64,000 nt of DNA, from the NCBI GenBank assembly GCA_910578865.1, contig CAJTRM010000006.1:67978-131977 (forward strand). Reading direction: 5' to 3'. The notes beneath the pieces are model-generated. The model had not been told where the DNA came from, ran no database searches, and was given only the letters and a program-made list of their open reading frames with translations. The stretch is from an uncultured Dorea sp. (GTDB lineage: Bacteria > Bacillota_A > Clostridia > Lachnospirales > Lachnospiraceae). The translations under genes and the position numbers were made by a program. This document shows positions 32,993 through 41,995 of the stretch, piece by piece (positions within the stretch are counted from its first letter, which is position 1; the number at the start of each line of letters is the position of its first letter).

Positions 32993-33556
32993 CTAAAGTC
33001 CAAGCACGTCCGCAATCGCTCCCATCTCTTCCAGTGCCACATCTATCAGTTCATCCAGGCTCAGTCCGGTGAATTCAATGGCTTCCATATAGTCTCTGTT
33101 TGCTCCGGACGCGAATCTCATTTCATTGAAACGCTTCATAACCGACTTATGTTTTACACTGGCAATCTTTTTGTCCGGATAAATCTGAGCCACAGCTTTT
33201 ACAAACCCGCTCATCGGATCTGCTGCCAGAAGTGCATATTCAATCTTAGTCTTCGCCTTTTTGCCGCACTTCGGATTATGTGCACAGATAGCCTCAAACA
33301 GCACCTTATCCTCCACACCTTCTTTTTTCAGGATCTCAACCGACGTAGGCCCGTGCACACTCATATCGTTACGCCAGTCACACTGTTCTTCATCCAGATC
33401 ATGTAAAAGCCCTGCAATCCCCCAATACTCTACCTCTTCCGGCGCGAGACGTTTGGCCAGGCCCTTCATGATTGCTTCCACTGCATAGGAATGTATAATA
33501 TAATTCTCACCCTTCATATATTTCATTAAAATCTCATGCGCCTGCTCCCTGTTCAT
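32993..33556 (-). CDS. HD-domain hydrolase
   Basis: The 187-residue protein has the HD metal-binding pattern: H in YIIHSYAVEAIM, HD in WGIAGLLHDLDEEQC, and D in LLAADPMSGFVKA. It matches the small HDIG-type hydrolases found in Firmicutes, which act on nucleotides or phosphomonoesters. The substrate is not known. It lies 50 bp before the nucleotidyltransferase gene in the same direction and may be co-transcribed, but no shared pathway is clear. Confidence 0.85.
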   Translation of the reverse strand: MNREQAHEILMKYMKGENYIIHSYAVEAIMKGLAKRLAPEEVEYWGIAGLLHDLDEEQCDWRNDMSVHGPTSVEILKKEGVEDKVLFEAICAHNPKCGKKAKTKIEYALLAADPMSGFVKAVAQIYPDKKIASVKHKSVMKRFNEMRFASGANRDYMEAIEFTGLSLDELIDVALEEMGAIADVLGL

Positions 33557-33630
33557 CTACAAATCCTCCTACTCAAATCTTCTGTATCTGGGCATAATTG
33601 TAACATACTACCTGCTTATTGTGAAGTTCA

Positions 33631-34851
33631 TTATTTATCTGAACTCAGCATTTTCTGTACATCCTTATCCTCCAGATTTTCTTTTGTAACCCACACATAT
33701 CCGGTATCAATATACGCTTCATTCCCAAGGGAAAGTGCCGCCCTGGAAGCAGCGATCACGGCAGCATATCCCATTCCAAACGGATTCTGTACAACCAGAC
33801 CGTCAACCTTGCCGTCACGCAGCATCTCAATCTGCTCATCGTCCGCATCAAAGCCCACTACCATAACATCCTCTTTCTCAATACGATCCAGCCCATGGAC
33901 GATAGCTTTCACTGCATCTCCGCTCGTACCATAACAGCCTTTTAAGTCCGGATGCTTCGACAGCACATAATCTATCACCTCTTCCTCGGTGATACTCTCT
34001 GGATCAGTCACCTCTTCTCCTCCAAGGAATCCCGGTTCTTCTCCGCCCCTTTGGTAAGTCCCCGCATCCATCTCTGCTGCAATCGCTTCCTGCCACGGTT
34101 TCAGATCATCCATATAATAGATGTCTGCAATCGTTATTCCTGAATAATTCCGGCGAATCTGATTTTCAAAAGTACCTTCCCGCTCCTTGGCAGTTTTCGA
34201 TTTGGAATCATGGGCAAAGATTACCACTTCCCCAGACGCGCTCATCTGTTCTGCGAGCCGATCCGCAGCGACACTGGCGCTCTCTGTATTATCGGTCGAT
34301 ACGGTCGCCATAAGCCCCTGATAATCACTCCCTGAATCAAATGCCACCACCGGTATGCCGCTGTCAGACGCCAGGTCAAACTGCACGCCGCACGCCTGCT
34401 CGTCTACAATAGAAATCGCCAACGCCACCGGATATCTGGCCAGCTCCTCATCCAGGATATTCACCTGTTCATCCACACTGTTTTCCTGGGCCGGCGCAAT
34501 ATAAGTTACCTTCACTTTATCTTTTCCCGTATAGCCCAGCTGGGAGTTCAGATCTTCTTCTGCCTGCTTCGCCCCTCTTTGCACTTCCTTCCAATACTGT
34601 CCATCCTCAGATTTCCCGATAATAGAAATATAAGCGCCCTTTTCCAGCGGTAATCCATCAGCATTACCGTACGCTGCAGGCTCGATCACATCAAGCCTGG
34701 CCTGATACAGCTTTTCCGGAGCCGTCTCTTTCTTCTCATCTTCTTTTGTATTCTGAACATTGACATTATCCGCATCATTTCCGGCCGCACATCCGCCTGA
34801 CAGCAAAGACAGACATAACGCCGCCACAATCCATCTTCTTCCTTTTTTCAT
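33631..34851 (-). CDS. Orphan sugar-binding lipoprotein (periplasmic binding protein family 1)
   Basis: The 406-residue protein starts MKKGRRWIVAALCLSLLSGG, ending in a lipobox (LSGGC), so it is an anchored extracellular lipoprotein. The mature part has a two-lobe sugar-binding fold of the ribose/galactose (MglB, LacI-like) type: ISIIGKSEDGQYWKEVQRGA, a VVAFDSGSDYQGLMATVSTD segment, and the late DVMVVGFDADDEQIEMLRDG with VVQNPFGMGYAAVIA. No permease or ATPase is encoded nearby, so it may serve a transporter elsewhere or act as a sensor partner of a kinase (inference). Confidence 0.85.
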   Translation of the reverse strand: MKKGRRWIVAALCLSLLSGGCAAGNDADNVNVQNTKEDEKKETAPEKLYQARLDVIEPAAYGNADGLPLEKGAYISIIGKSEDGQYWKEVQRGAKQAEEDLNSQLGYTGKDKVKVTYIAPAQENSVDEQVNILDEELARYPVALAISIVDEQACGVQFDLASDSGIPVVAFDSGSDYQGLMATVSTDNTESASVAADRLAEQMSASGEVVIFAHDSKSKTAKEREGTFENQIRRNYSGITIADIYYMDDLKPWQEAIAAEMDAGTYQRGGEEPGFLGGEEVTDPESITEEEVIDYVLSKHPDLKGCYGTSGDAVKAIVHGLDRIEKEDVMVVGFDADDEQIEMLRDGKVDGLVVQNPFGMGYAAVIAASRAALSLGNEAYIDTGYVWVTKENLEDKDVQKMLSSDK

Positions 34852-34966
34852 TATTATTTTCTCCCGTTTTCCTGATAATTTAAGACATTGTTACCGTTCA
34901 CTCTATATTCATTCTATGACCAGTAACTAAACACCAATCACTATACACCATATTCTTGAAAAAATC

Positions 34967-34995
34967 TTGAAAAATTTCTTAATTTTTAGTATGAT
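34967..34995 (+). promoter_or_regulatory. Sigma-A promoter of the ferredoxin gene
   Basis: TTGAAA (34967-34972) and TATGAT (34990-34995) are 17 bp apart, about 50 bp before the ferredoxin ATG. Confidence 0.75.
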
Positions 34996-35045
34996 GATAG
35001 GGAAAGGCAAAACGTCTTACAATCACAAAAAGGAGGTACATACCA

Positions 35046-35216
35046 ATGGCACACGTAATTAGTGATGAATGTGTTAGCTGCGGAGCTTGCGAAGCTGAAT
35101 GTCCGGTAGGCGCTATCTCTCAGGGTGCAGACCATTATGAGATCGATGCTGATGCTTGTGTTGACTGTGGTGCATGTGCAGCTCAGTGTCCAACAGGAGC
35201 TATCTCTCAGGGCTAA
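35046..35216 (+). CDS. 2[4Fe-4S] ferredoxin, clostridial type
   Basis: The 56-residue protein, shorter than the usual ORF cut-off, has two CxxCxxCxxxCP clusters: CVSCGACEAECPVGAIS and CVDCGACAAQCPTGAIS. This is the classical clostridial ferredoxin, the soluble low-potential electron carrier for pyruvate:ferredoxin oxidoreductase, hydrogenase and Rnf. The ATG follows AAAAAGGAGGTACATACCA. It is a single-gene unit with its own promoter and a strong terminator, as is usual for this abundant protein. Confidence 0.97.
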   Translation: MAHVISDECVSCGACEAECPVGAISQGADHYEIDADACVDCGACAAQCPTGAISQG

Positions 35217-35232
35217 TAATATTTCGGGAAAT

Positions 35233-35286
35233 AAAAAAGCATTGTCCTGATCTTTTTCAGATTGAAGGACAATGCTTTTTTATTTT
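35233..35286 (+). terminator. Terminator of the ferredoxin gene
   Basis: AAAAAAGCATTGTCCT (35233-35248) is the exact reverse complement of 35266-35281, with a 17-nt loop and a T-rich 3' end (TTTTTTATTTT). Confidence 0.9.
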
Positions 35287-35303
35287 GTCTGACCTGTTTT
35301 GAC

Positions 35304-35331
35304 TTGTTTCGCAATCTGCATATGCTATGAT
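35304..35331 (+). promoter_or_regulatory. Extended -10 promoter of the 118-residue protein gene
   Basis: TGC-TATGAT (TATGAT 35326-35331) is an extended -10 element. TTGTTT (35304-35309) lies 16 bp upstream. Confidence 0.5.
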
Positions 35332-35381
35332 AAGCCTGCCAAAGCAGACAAGCACAGCATTAATAATAAGGGGGTTTTATT

Positions 35382-35738
35382 ATGGGCAATGCATTGGAAC
35401 AGTTAAAACGGGAGACTAAAGATGATCTCAAGCTATACGGATGTATCAAAGAGTTATACGAACAGGGAGTACCTTTTTCAGAATTAAAGGCATTGATCCC
35501 GGATATCAAAAGGACCAGAGAGCAGCTGCATATGAAACGAATGCTGGAAAACAACAACGAAGTCCTTCTGTCCATGTTCAGCAAAGAAATGTCATTCCTT
35601 CTGGATGCCAAAGAACGTCAGGAAGAAGAACAGTTTAAAAAACTGGACCAGCTGATCCGGCAGCAGCAATCCTTCCGGAAATCTGCCGCCGACTGCGGTC
35701 CAGTAGAAAAATTAAAAAAATTATTCCTGCCTGCTTAA
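35382..35738 (+). CDS. Small helical protein of unknown function, convergent with dnaB
   Basis: I do not recognise this 118-residue protein. It is highly charged and probably all helical, with coiled-coil potential in its second half (MLENNNEVLLSMFSKEMSFL, then AKERQEEEQFKKLDQLIRQ). No membrane helix or signal peptide is seen. It has AAGGGGGTTTTATT before the ATG and a possible promoter. Its last 18 bp overlap the 3' end of dnaB on the other strand, and no terminator is visible between the two genes. Confidence 0.65.
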   Translation: MGNALEQLKRETKDDLKLYGCIKELYEQGVPFSELKALIPDIKRTREQLHMKRMLENNNEVLLSMFSKEMSFLLDAKERQEEEQFKKLDQLIRQQQSFRKSAADCGPVEKLKKLFLPA

Positions 35739-37061
35739 ATTCGCAAATTTTGTGTATTCGCCGAGCCAGGCCAGATGAACGGTCCCCACAGGACCGTTTC
35801 TTTGTTTTGCGATGATAACCTCCGCCTGCTTTTTATATTCGGTGTCCTTATTATAATACTCATCACGGTAAAGAAACATGACCACATCTGCATCCTGCTC
35901 AATCGCGCCTGACTCCCTGAGATCTGAAAGCATGGGGCGTTTATCCGGCCTCGCTTCTACTGCACGGCTGAGCTGCGACAATGCAACCACCGGAACATTC
36001 AATTCCCTCGCAAGCGCCTTTAAAGACCGGGAAATCTCGGAAATCTCCTGCTGTCTGGATTCCGAACGCCCGCCCACACTTCCGCTCATCAGCTGCAGAT
36101 AGTCAATGATAATAATATCCAGGCCATGCTCCAGCTTATATTTCCTGCATTTGGAACGAAGCTCCGACACAGATATCCCTGGTGTATCATCAATAATCAG
36201 TTTTGATTTTCCGATGATCCCTGCACTCTCGATCAGCTTCTCCCAGTCAGAGTCCTTCATATTGCCGGTCCTCAAAGCCTGCGCGTCCACCTGGGATTCC
36301 AACGAAAACAGACGATTCACCAGCTGCTCCTTTGACATCTCCAGACTGAAAATCGCCGCCTTCCTGTTCTTTTTAAATGTAATATACTGTGCAATATTCA
36401 GGACGAACGCTGTTTTTCCCATAGACGGCCTTGCCGCTATCAGAACCAGATCCGCCGGCTGCAATCCGGAAAGCTTATAGTCAAGATCAATAAACCCGGT
36501 AGGAAGCCCCGTCACAGAGCCTTTATTTTTTGACGCCTTCTCAATCTTGTCAAGGGCATTTAAAACCACCTGTCTGATAGGCACATAATCACCGGTATTC
36601 CTCTTTTGCAGCAACTCAAACACTGATTTCTCGGTCTTCTCAAGAACTGCTTCCAACGGCTCTTTTCCTGCATAACAAATATTAGACAATTCATCATTTA
36701 ACTTGATCAGCTTTCTCATCATAGATTTGTCTGCTACAATCTCTGCATGATATTTTACATTGGCCGAGGTCAGCACTTCTGTGAGCAGATTTTTCACAAA
36801 CTCAAGGCTTGCAATCTCCGGAGGCACATCCTTTTCCTTCAGCCTCTCCTGTAATGTGATCAGGTCAACCGGCTTCCCCTCATTAAAAAGCTCTATCATG
36901 GAATCAAAAATAACTCCATAGGCCGTCTGATAAAAATCCTGCCCGCTGATGATCTCCGACGCCTCAAGAATAGCATCCTTATCCATCAGCATGGCGCCTA
37001 TGACCGACTGCTCTGCTTCTATACTGTGGGGCATGACTCTTTTTATGAGCGCCTCTTCCAT
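35721..37061 (-). CDS. dnaB: Replicative DNA helicase DnaB
   Basis: The 446-residue protein has the DnaB N-terminal domain (MPHSIEAEQSVIGAMLMD) and the RecA-like C-terminal helicase domain with Walker A ARPSMGKTAF, Walker B IIIIDYLQLMSG, and the arginine-finger region SDLRESGAIEQDAD. It unwinds DNA at the fork as a hexamer. It lies 12 bp downstream of rplI, the usual Firmicute gdpP-rplI-dnaB operon. The 3' end overlaps a convergent small gene by 18 bp. Confidence 0.98.
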   Translation of the reverse strand: MEEALIKRVMPHSIEAEQSVIGAMLMDKDAILEASEIISGQDFYQTAYGVIFDSMIELFNEGKPVDLITLQERLKEKDVPPEIASLEFVKNLLTEVLTSANVKYHAEIVADKSMMRKLIKLNDELSNICYAGKEPLEAVLEKTEKSVFELLQKRNTGDYVPIRQVVLNALDKIEKASKNKGSVTGLPTGFIDLDYKLSGLQPADLVLIAARPSMGKTAFVLNIAQYITFKKNRKAAIFSLEMSKEQLVNRLFSLESQVDAQALRTGNMKDSDWEKLIESAGIIGKSKLIIDDTPGISVSELRSKCRKYKLEHGLDIIIIDYLQLMSGSVGGRSESRQQEISEISRSLKALARELNVPVVALSQLSRAVEARPDKRPMLSDLRESGAIEQDADVVMFLYRDEYYNKDTEYKKQAEVIIAKQRNGPVGTVHLAWLGEYTKFANLSRQE

Positions 37062-37073
37062 CTGTAACTCCTC

Positions 37074-37523
37074 CTAAGCCTCTTCCGTCACTACAACCTT
37101 AAGCTTCGCCGTAACTTTTGGATGGAGTCTGACCGGTACTTCATAAGTTCCAAGCGCTTTGATCGTATCCTTTAACTGAATTTTCTTTTTATCCACATCC
37201 AGATCCATCTGTGTTTTTACCTCTGACGCAATCTCTTTTGACGAGACAGAACCAAATGCCTTCCCGCCTTCTCCGGTTTTAATAGAAACTTCAATCTTTC
37301 CTGCCTCGACCTTTTTACCAAGTTCCACTGCTGCCTCATACTGCTCCTGGGCAATCTTATCGGCATTAGCCTTCTTTAATTTCAGGTCGTTGAGGTTCTT
37401 TGCGGTAGCCTCCACACCTTTATTAGTCTTGAGGATAAAATTTCTTGCATAGCCGTCGTTTACATTTACAATATCGCCTTTTTTTCCAAGAGATTTTACG
37501 TCTTCTGTCAATATTACTTTCAC
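37074..37523 (-). CDS. rplI: 50S ribosomal protein L9
   Basis: The 149-residue protein has the L9 N-terminal domain (KVILTEDVKSLGKKGDIVNV), the long connecting helix, and the C-terminal domain ending KLKVVVTEEA. The GTG at 37521-37523 shares its G with the TAG stop of gdpP (TAGTG), after a GGAGGAGATATCTA site, so translation is coupled to gdpP. Length is normal for the family. Confidence 0.98.
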   Translation of the reverse strand: MKVILTEDVKSLGKKGDIVNVNDGYARNFILKTNKGVEATAKNLNDLKLKKANADKIAQEQYEAAVELGKKVEAGKIEVSIKTGEGGKAFGSVSSKEIASEVKTQMDLDVDKKKIQLKDTIKALGTYEVPVRLHPKVTAKLKVVVTEEA

Positions 37524-39589
37524 TAGATATCTCCTCCTTCTACCATCTCGTCTATCACTTTTTTAAGATCAGCCAGCGCTTTATCCATATCTGTATGGTT
37601 AAACTGCGCGCCGGAAGCATTCATATGCCCGCCGCCTCCAAGCCGTTCCATGATAATCTGTACATTTACCTCATCAATGGAACGCGCGCTGATGTAAATC
37701 CTTCCATTGTAAGTCGTCAGGACAAACGATGCTTTGATCGCATTGATGTCCAAAAGTTCGTTGGCCGCCTGAGCACCTATGATCGTCGGGTTTTCTATAT
37801 GAAGGTTTTCGCCCTGCGCAATCGCAAATCTTTCACAGTATACCTCTACGCTGCTGATAATCTTCGCCTTTGCCTGATAAGACTCCATGTCATCACGGAA
37901 CATTTTACGCACCAGCGTAATATCTGCGCCGCTTCTCCTCAAAAATGCAGCCGCCTCAAAGGTCCGCACTCCTGTCCGGCTCACAAAATTATTTGTATCA
38001 ATCATAATTCCGGCATACAGGCTGCTTGCCTCCAGCTTCGGAATCCTGATATCATCTTCTATATATTGCAGAACCTCCGCAACCATCTCGCAGGAAGACG
38101 ACGCATAAGGCTCAATGTATGACAGCAGGGCATTCTCAATATTATCACTGTTCTGCCGATGATGATCCAGAACAACAATGGTCTTGGATATCCCCAGAAG
38201 CTCTTCACATTCTGTCATCTGCGGACGGTTCGTATCTACCACAATAACCATGGAATTCTCGTCTGCCATCTCTACTGCCTCTGCGGATGTCAAAAACAAA
38301 TCTTCCGGATAATCCAGATTATTCTCATAGGAACTATACAGGGGCTTCAGAGAAGCCGATACTTCATTGATAATAATATACACTCTCTTCTTCAGTGCCT
38401 CTGCTGCACGGTAAATTCCAATAGCAGCCCCAAAGGAATCTGCATCTGTAAATTTGTGTCCCATAACGAAGATTTTATCTTTTACCGTAATAAGCTCCCT
38501 TAAAGCCTCTGCCTTCACCCTTGCCTTTACACGATTCTTCTTCGCCGTCTGTTCCTGCTTTCCTCCATAATACGTAATGCCGCCGCCTTCTTTAATGACT
38601 GCCTGATCCCCGCCTCTTGCAAGAGCCAGATCAATTGCCACCCTGGAATAGTTATAACTCTGCGAATACGACTCCGGGCTCAGCCCCATCCCGATACTGA
38701 TCGTCGGCGGTATATCATTACCGATATTCACGGATTTCACATCCTCCAGCAACGAAAATTTATCCGCTTCAAACTGTTTAAAGTGTTGCTTTTGTACGGC
38801 AAAAAAGTATTTATCTGCCTCCATCTTTTTCACGATTCCGTTGCCTTTGACAATATACTGGGTAATCTTCCTCTCCACCAGAGCAACCAGCAGAGACTGA
38901 CGCACTTCCTCTACACTGTCAAGGAGTTCATCATAATTATCAATATAGATCAGACCTGCTACCAGGCGCTGCTGCTCATTCTCCCGGATACATCTGTTGA
39001 GCGCTGTAACATCCTGGAGAGAAACCGCAATAAAATATTCCTTCTCCTCCGGCATCTCCATAATCCGCTCTGTCTCGCTGAATCCTTCAATGGATACTTT
39101 CCTGAGTTCTGCCTGATATTCACAATCTCTGTAATACACATCCATTTGTACGATGTCATTTTCTTCCTGCGGGAAAATAGATGTATTAAGCTCAGGGATG
39201 TATTTTCCGATATAGACTCCTGCCTTCAGATCCGCACCAAGGATATGTCTGAACTGATTATTCATCCAGACAGCCTTTCCGTCATCCAGAAGGATCGCAT
39301 AAGGCACTGCCAGCTCTTTAAGCAGTGTATTCTGAACAACCCCGTACTGAGCGGCAAACTGTACAAGATCTTTAACAACCAGCCTCTTGGTATACAGATA
39401 CAGTATCCCTACCATCACAATATAAATAAGCAGGAACAAGGACATCAAGATCCCCGCTCTTTTATCGACCTTGTAAATCCAGATGTTCATACAGATCAAT
39501 AAAATTGCCATGATAGCCGGCCACTGCATATACAGGCGAAGCTGACCCTTTATTTTTACCTTCCGGTTTGCCTTTTTTTTCTCTTTCAT
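37523..39589 (-). CDS. gdpP: Cyclic-di-AMP phosphodiesterase GdpP (DHH/DHHA1)
   Basis: The 688-residue protein has two N-terminal membrane helices (about residues 15-65), a PAS-like domain, a degenerate GGDEF domain (NYSRVAIDLALARGGDQAVI), then DHH and DHHA1 domains. The catalytic metal motifs are GHKFTDADSFGAA, VVDTNRPQM and LDHHR, with the DHHA1 GGGGHMNASGAQF near the end. It hydrolyses c-di-AMP and affects cell wall, potassium and beta-lactam tolerance. I prefer the ATG at 39587-39589, which follows AGAGGGTAATC, to one 18 bp upstream. It is the first gene of gdpP-rplI-dnaB. Confidence 0.95.
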   Translation of the reverse strand: MKEKKKANRKVKIKGQLRLYMQWPAIMAILLICMNIWIYKVDKRAGILMSLFLLIYIVMVGILYLYTKRLVVKDLVQFAAQYGVVQNTLLKELAVPYAILLDDGKAVWMNNQFRHILGADLKAGVYIGKYIPELNTSIFPQEENDIVQMDVYYRDCEYQAELRKVSIEGFSETERIMEMPEEKEYFIAVSLQDVTALNRCIRENEQQRLVAGLIYIDNYDELLDSVEEVRQSLLVALVERKITQYIVKGNGIVKKMEADKYFFAVQKQHFKQFEADKFSLLEDVKSVNIGNDIPPTISIGMGLSPESYSQSYNYSRVAIDLALARGGDQAVIKEGGGITYYGGKQEQTAKKNRVKARVKAEALRELITVKDKIFVMGHKFTDADSFGAAIGIYRAAEALKKRVYIIINEVSASLKPLYSSYENNLDYPEDLFLTSAEAVEMADENSMVIVVDTNRPQMTECEELLGISKTIVVLDHHRQNSDNIENALLSYIEPYASSSCEMVAEVLQYIEDDIRIPKLEASSLYAGIMIDTNNFVSRTGVRTFEAAAFLRRSGADITLVRKMFRDDMESYQAKAKIISSVEVYCERFAIAQGENLHIENPTIIGAQAANELLDINAIKASFVLTTYNGRIYISARSIDEVNVQIIMERLGGGGHMNASGAQFNHTDMDKALADLKKVIDEMVEGGDI

Positions 39590-39637
39590 GATTACCCTCT
39601 GACCCATTATACTTCAAGTTCCAAGATATACTGTATT

Positions 39638-39646
39638 ATTATAGCA
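39638..39646 (-). promoter_or_regulatory. Extended -10 promoter of gdpP-rplI-dnaB
   Basis: On the minus strand, TGC precedes TATAAT (39638-39643), giving the extended -10 TGnTATAAT, about 50 bp upstream of the chosen gdpP start. The -35 is poor. Confidence 0.55.
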
Positions 39647-39763
39647 TCTTTAATACAAAAATAAAAGATACAATTAAAAGGCCATCACAAAACTTCATAA
39701 TACCATAGACATTACAGATTCACGAAATTAAGAATATATTGCACTTCTGACAGAATATAAAAC

Positions 39764-39828
39764 AGGGCAGACTCTTCCTCCGCCGGTATATTACTATGTA
39801 ATAACCATGCTCAGAAATCGCCTGCCCT
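39764..39828 (-). terminator. Possible terminator or long hairpin after galE
   Basis: AGGGCAG (39764-39770) and CTGCCCT (39822-39828) pair around a long loop that holds a second palindrome (TATTACTATGTAATA). On the minus strand it is followed by GTTTTAT. It lies between the galE stop and the gdpP promoter. Confidence 0.4.
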
Positions 39829-39845
39829 TAAGCGTTCATCTTATT

Positions 39846-40865
39846 TTATTCACTGTATCCTTTCGGATTCCGGGACTGCCACCTCCAGGTATCTTCACAC
39901 ATTGCCTCAAGACCTCTTTCAGCTTTCCACCCAAGAACCTTGAATGCTTTTGCAGGATCTGCATAACACATTGCGATATCTCCGGCCCTTCTCGGTTTCA
40001 CCTCATATGGAATCTCTTTTCCGCACGCTGCGGAAAACGCTTTCACCATATCCAGAACAGAGTAGCCCACTCCCGTACCGAGATTGATTACATCAAGTCC
40101 CGGGTTTGTAAGGATATAATTAATTGCTTTTACATGTCCGATCGCCAGATCCACCACGTGGATATAATCACGGACTCCCGTGCCGTCCGGCGTGTCATAA
40201 TCATCTCCGAATACACCCAGCTTTTCAAGCTTACCTACGGCCACCTGGGAAATGTAAGGCATCAGATTGTTCGGTATCCCCTTCGGATCTTCCCCGATGC
40301 GTCCGCTCTCATGCGCTCCTACCGGGTTGAAGTACCGAAGCAGAATTACATTCCAGTCCGGTTTTGCCTTCTGTACATCTGACATGATCTGTTCCATCAT
40401 GGACTTTGTCCATCCATACGGATTCGTACATGCACCCTTCGGGCAGTCTTCTGTGATCGGGATCTCTTCCGGGCTTCCGTATACAGTAGCAGAAGAACTG
40501 AACACAATATTCTTCACTCCGACCTTATCCATCACTCCCATCAGCGAAAGAGTCCCTGTTATATTGTTATGATAGTATTCCAATGGTTTCTGCACCGACT
40601 CTCCGACGGCCTTTAATGCAGCACAATGAATAACCGCATCAACCTTTTCTGCCCTGAACATTGCCTCAAGCGAATCGCCGTCCAGGACATCTCCCTCGTA
40701 AAATGCAATTTTCTTTCCTGTGAGTTCCTCTACTCTCCTTACGGATTCTTCTGATGCATTGCTGAGGTTATCGTATACTACCACCTCATATCCTTCGTTC
40801 AAAAGCTCCAGTGCAGTATGGCTCCCGATATACCCGGCGCCTCCTGTGATCAAAACCTTTGCCAT
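39846..40865 (-). CDS. galE: UDP-glucose 4-epimerase (probably also UDP-HexNAc)
   Basis: The 339-residue protein is a GalE: Rossmann TGGAGYIGSHTALELL, FSSSATVYG, the catalytic YGWTKSMMEQ (YxxxK) and the C-terminal RAGDIAMCYADPAKA. It interconverts UDP-glucose and UDP-galactose, and in pathways such as lnp also UDP-GalNAc and UDP-GlcNAc. It is 11 bp after the NahK-like gene, with the nucleotidyltransferase gene just before that, so it is likely the last step of the hexosamine route (inference). TTAGGAGGTAGAAGG precedes the ATG. Confidence 0.95.
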   Translation of the reverse strand: MAKVLITGGAGYIGSHTALELLNEGYEVVVYDNLSNASEESVRRVEELTGKKIAFYEGDVLDGDSLEAMFRAEKVDAVIHCAALKAVGESVQKPLEYYHNNITGTLSLMGVMDKVGVKNIVFSSSATVYGSPEEIPITEDCPKGACTNPYGWTKSMMEQIMSDVQKAKPDWNVILLRYFNPVGAHESGRIGEDPKGIPNNLMPYISQVAVGKLEKLGVFGDDYDTPDGTGVRDYIHVVDLAIGHVKAINYILTNPGLDVINLGTGVGYSVLDMVKAFSAACGKEIPYEVKPRRAGDIAMCYADPAKAFKVLGWKAERGLEAMCEDTWRWQSRNPKGYSE

Positions 40866-40876
40866 CCTTCTACCTC

Positions 40877-41995
40877 CTAACTGTTACTATACTTTTTCAC
40901 AATTTCCTGCATAGTATACCACTTTTGCTCCATATCCTCAACCAGCTTAAACTGAGTACGGCATCTGTCCAGATTGTGTTTCTCCCTGTGAATCTTAAAA
41001 TAAGTATCTCCCTGAAGGTAATCCGTCAAAAATCTCATTCCACACTCAAAGGTCATCGTCTTTGCCCCCATAGGCATCAACTCGATCTCCCTGTGAGTCA
41101 GTTTCCCTCCGCAGCCTTCTATAAACCCTTTCGCATACTGCTCAAACAGTTCCATACTGCAGGATACCTTTGACAGATCCTGCTCATCCTCTGCCGCCGT
41201 ACTTGCGCCGAACCTGATAGAATCTCCAAAGTCATTCATCGCAAGCCCCGGCATAACTGTATCCAGGTCAATTACGCAGATTCCTTTCCCTGTTTCATCA
41301 TCTATCATAATATTATTGAGCTTCGTGTCATTATGGGTAACCCGCAGCGGAAGCGCTCCTTGTTCTAGAAGATCACAGAAATAGTCTGCAATCTCCTCCC
41401 GGTCGAGCACAAACTGTATTTCTTCCTGTACTTCTTCAGCCCTTCCCATAACGTCTTCTTCCACAACCTTCTTAAAAACGGCAAATCTGGATTTTGTATC
41501 GTGAAACCCCTTGATAGTCTCATGCAAGGTTTCTGCCGGGTATTCGGCCAGAAGTCTCTGAAAACTGCCGAAAGCAACTGCACTCTGATAAAAATCGCGG
41601 GGATCTTCCACCTGATCATAACTGGTGGCCTTATCAATAAACTTATAAGAACGCCAATAGTCTCCCTCCGAGTCCAGATAATACAGCTTCCCGTCCAGAG
41701 CCGGGAGCACATTCAGAGTCTCCCTCTCCGGATCTCCTCCATTCTCAATAATCCGTTCTCTCAGATAGGATGTCACCCCTACAATGTTCTCCATCAGCTC
41801 TACAGGCCTTTCAAAAACATCCTTGTTCATCCTCTGAAGGATCACCTTCCGTTCACTCCCGGTTCCTGTTTTAAACACCAGCAGATACGTATCATTAATG
41901 TGACCGCTTCCGTAAGGCTCCTGTGAAAACAAATCACCTTCATACTGAAAATGACTGATTACTTCTTCCATCTGTTTCGGCGTTACCTTGATCAT
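40877..41995 (-). CDS. NahK-like N-acetylhexosamine 1-kinase (phosphotransferase family)
   Basis: The 372-residue protein has an aminoglycoside phosphotransferase/choline kinase fold. The active-site motifs are THNDTKLNNIMID (catalytic Asp) and CVIDLDTVMPG (metal-binding Asp), as in Bifidobacterium NahK/LnpB. That enzyme makes GlcNAc-1-P and GalNAc-1-P in the lacto-N-biose pathway. I chose the ATG at 41993-41995, which overlaps the nucleotidyltransferase stop by 4 bp (ATGA) with GGAGGAGAAAGC in front. The set kinase-nucleotidyltransferase-GalE fits salvage of HexNAc into UDP-HexNAc (inference). It was not given the lnpB symbol as the substrate is unproven. Confidence 0.82.
   Translation of the reverse strand: MIKVTPKQMEEVISHFQYEGDLFSQEPYGSGHINDTYLLVFKTGTGSERKVILQRMNKDVFERPVELMENIVGVTSYLRERIIENGGDPERETLNVLPALDGKLYYLDSEGDYWRSYKFIDKATSYDQVEDPRDFYQSAVAFGSFQRLLAEYPAETLHETIKGFHDTKSRFAVFKKVVEEDVMGRAEEVQEEIQFVLDREEIADYFCDLLEQGALPLRVTHNDTKLNNIMIDDETGKGICVIDLDTVMPGLAMNDFGDSIRFGASTAAEDEQDLSKVSCSMELFEQYAKGFIEGCGGKLTHREIELMPMGAKTMTFECGMRFLTDYLQGDTYFKIHREKHNLDRCRTQFKLVEDMEQKWYTMQEIVKKYSNS

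Noticed and set aside
38783..39502. Plus-strand open frame of 239 codons
   Set aside because: It is opposite gdpP, lacks a ribosome site, and overlaps conserved domains of the real gene.
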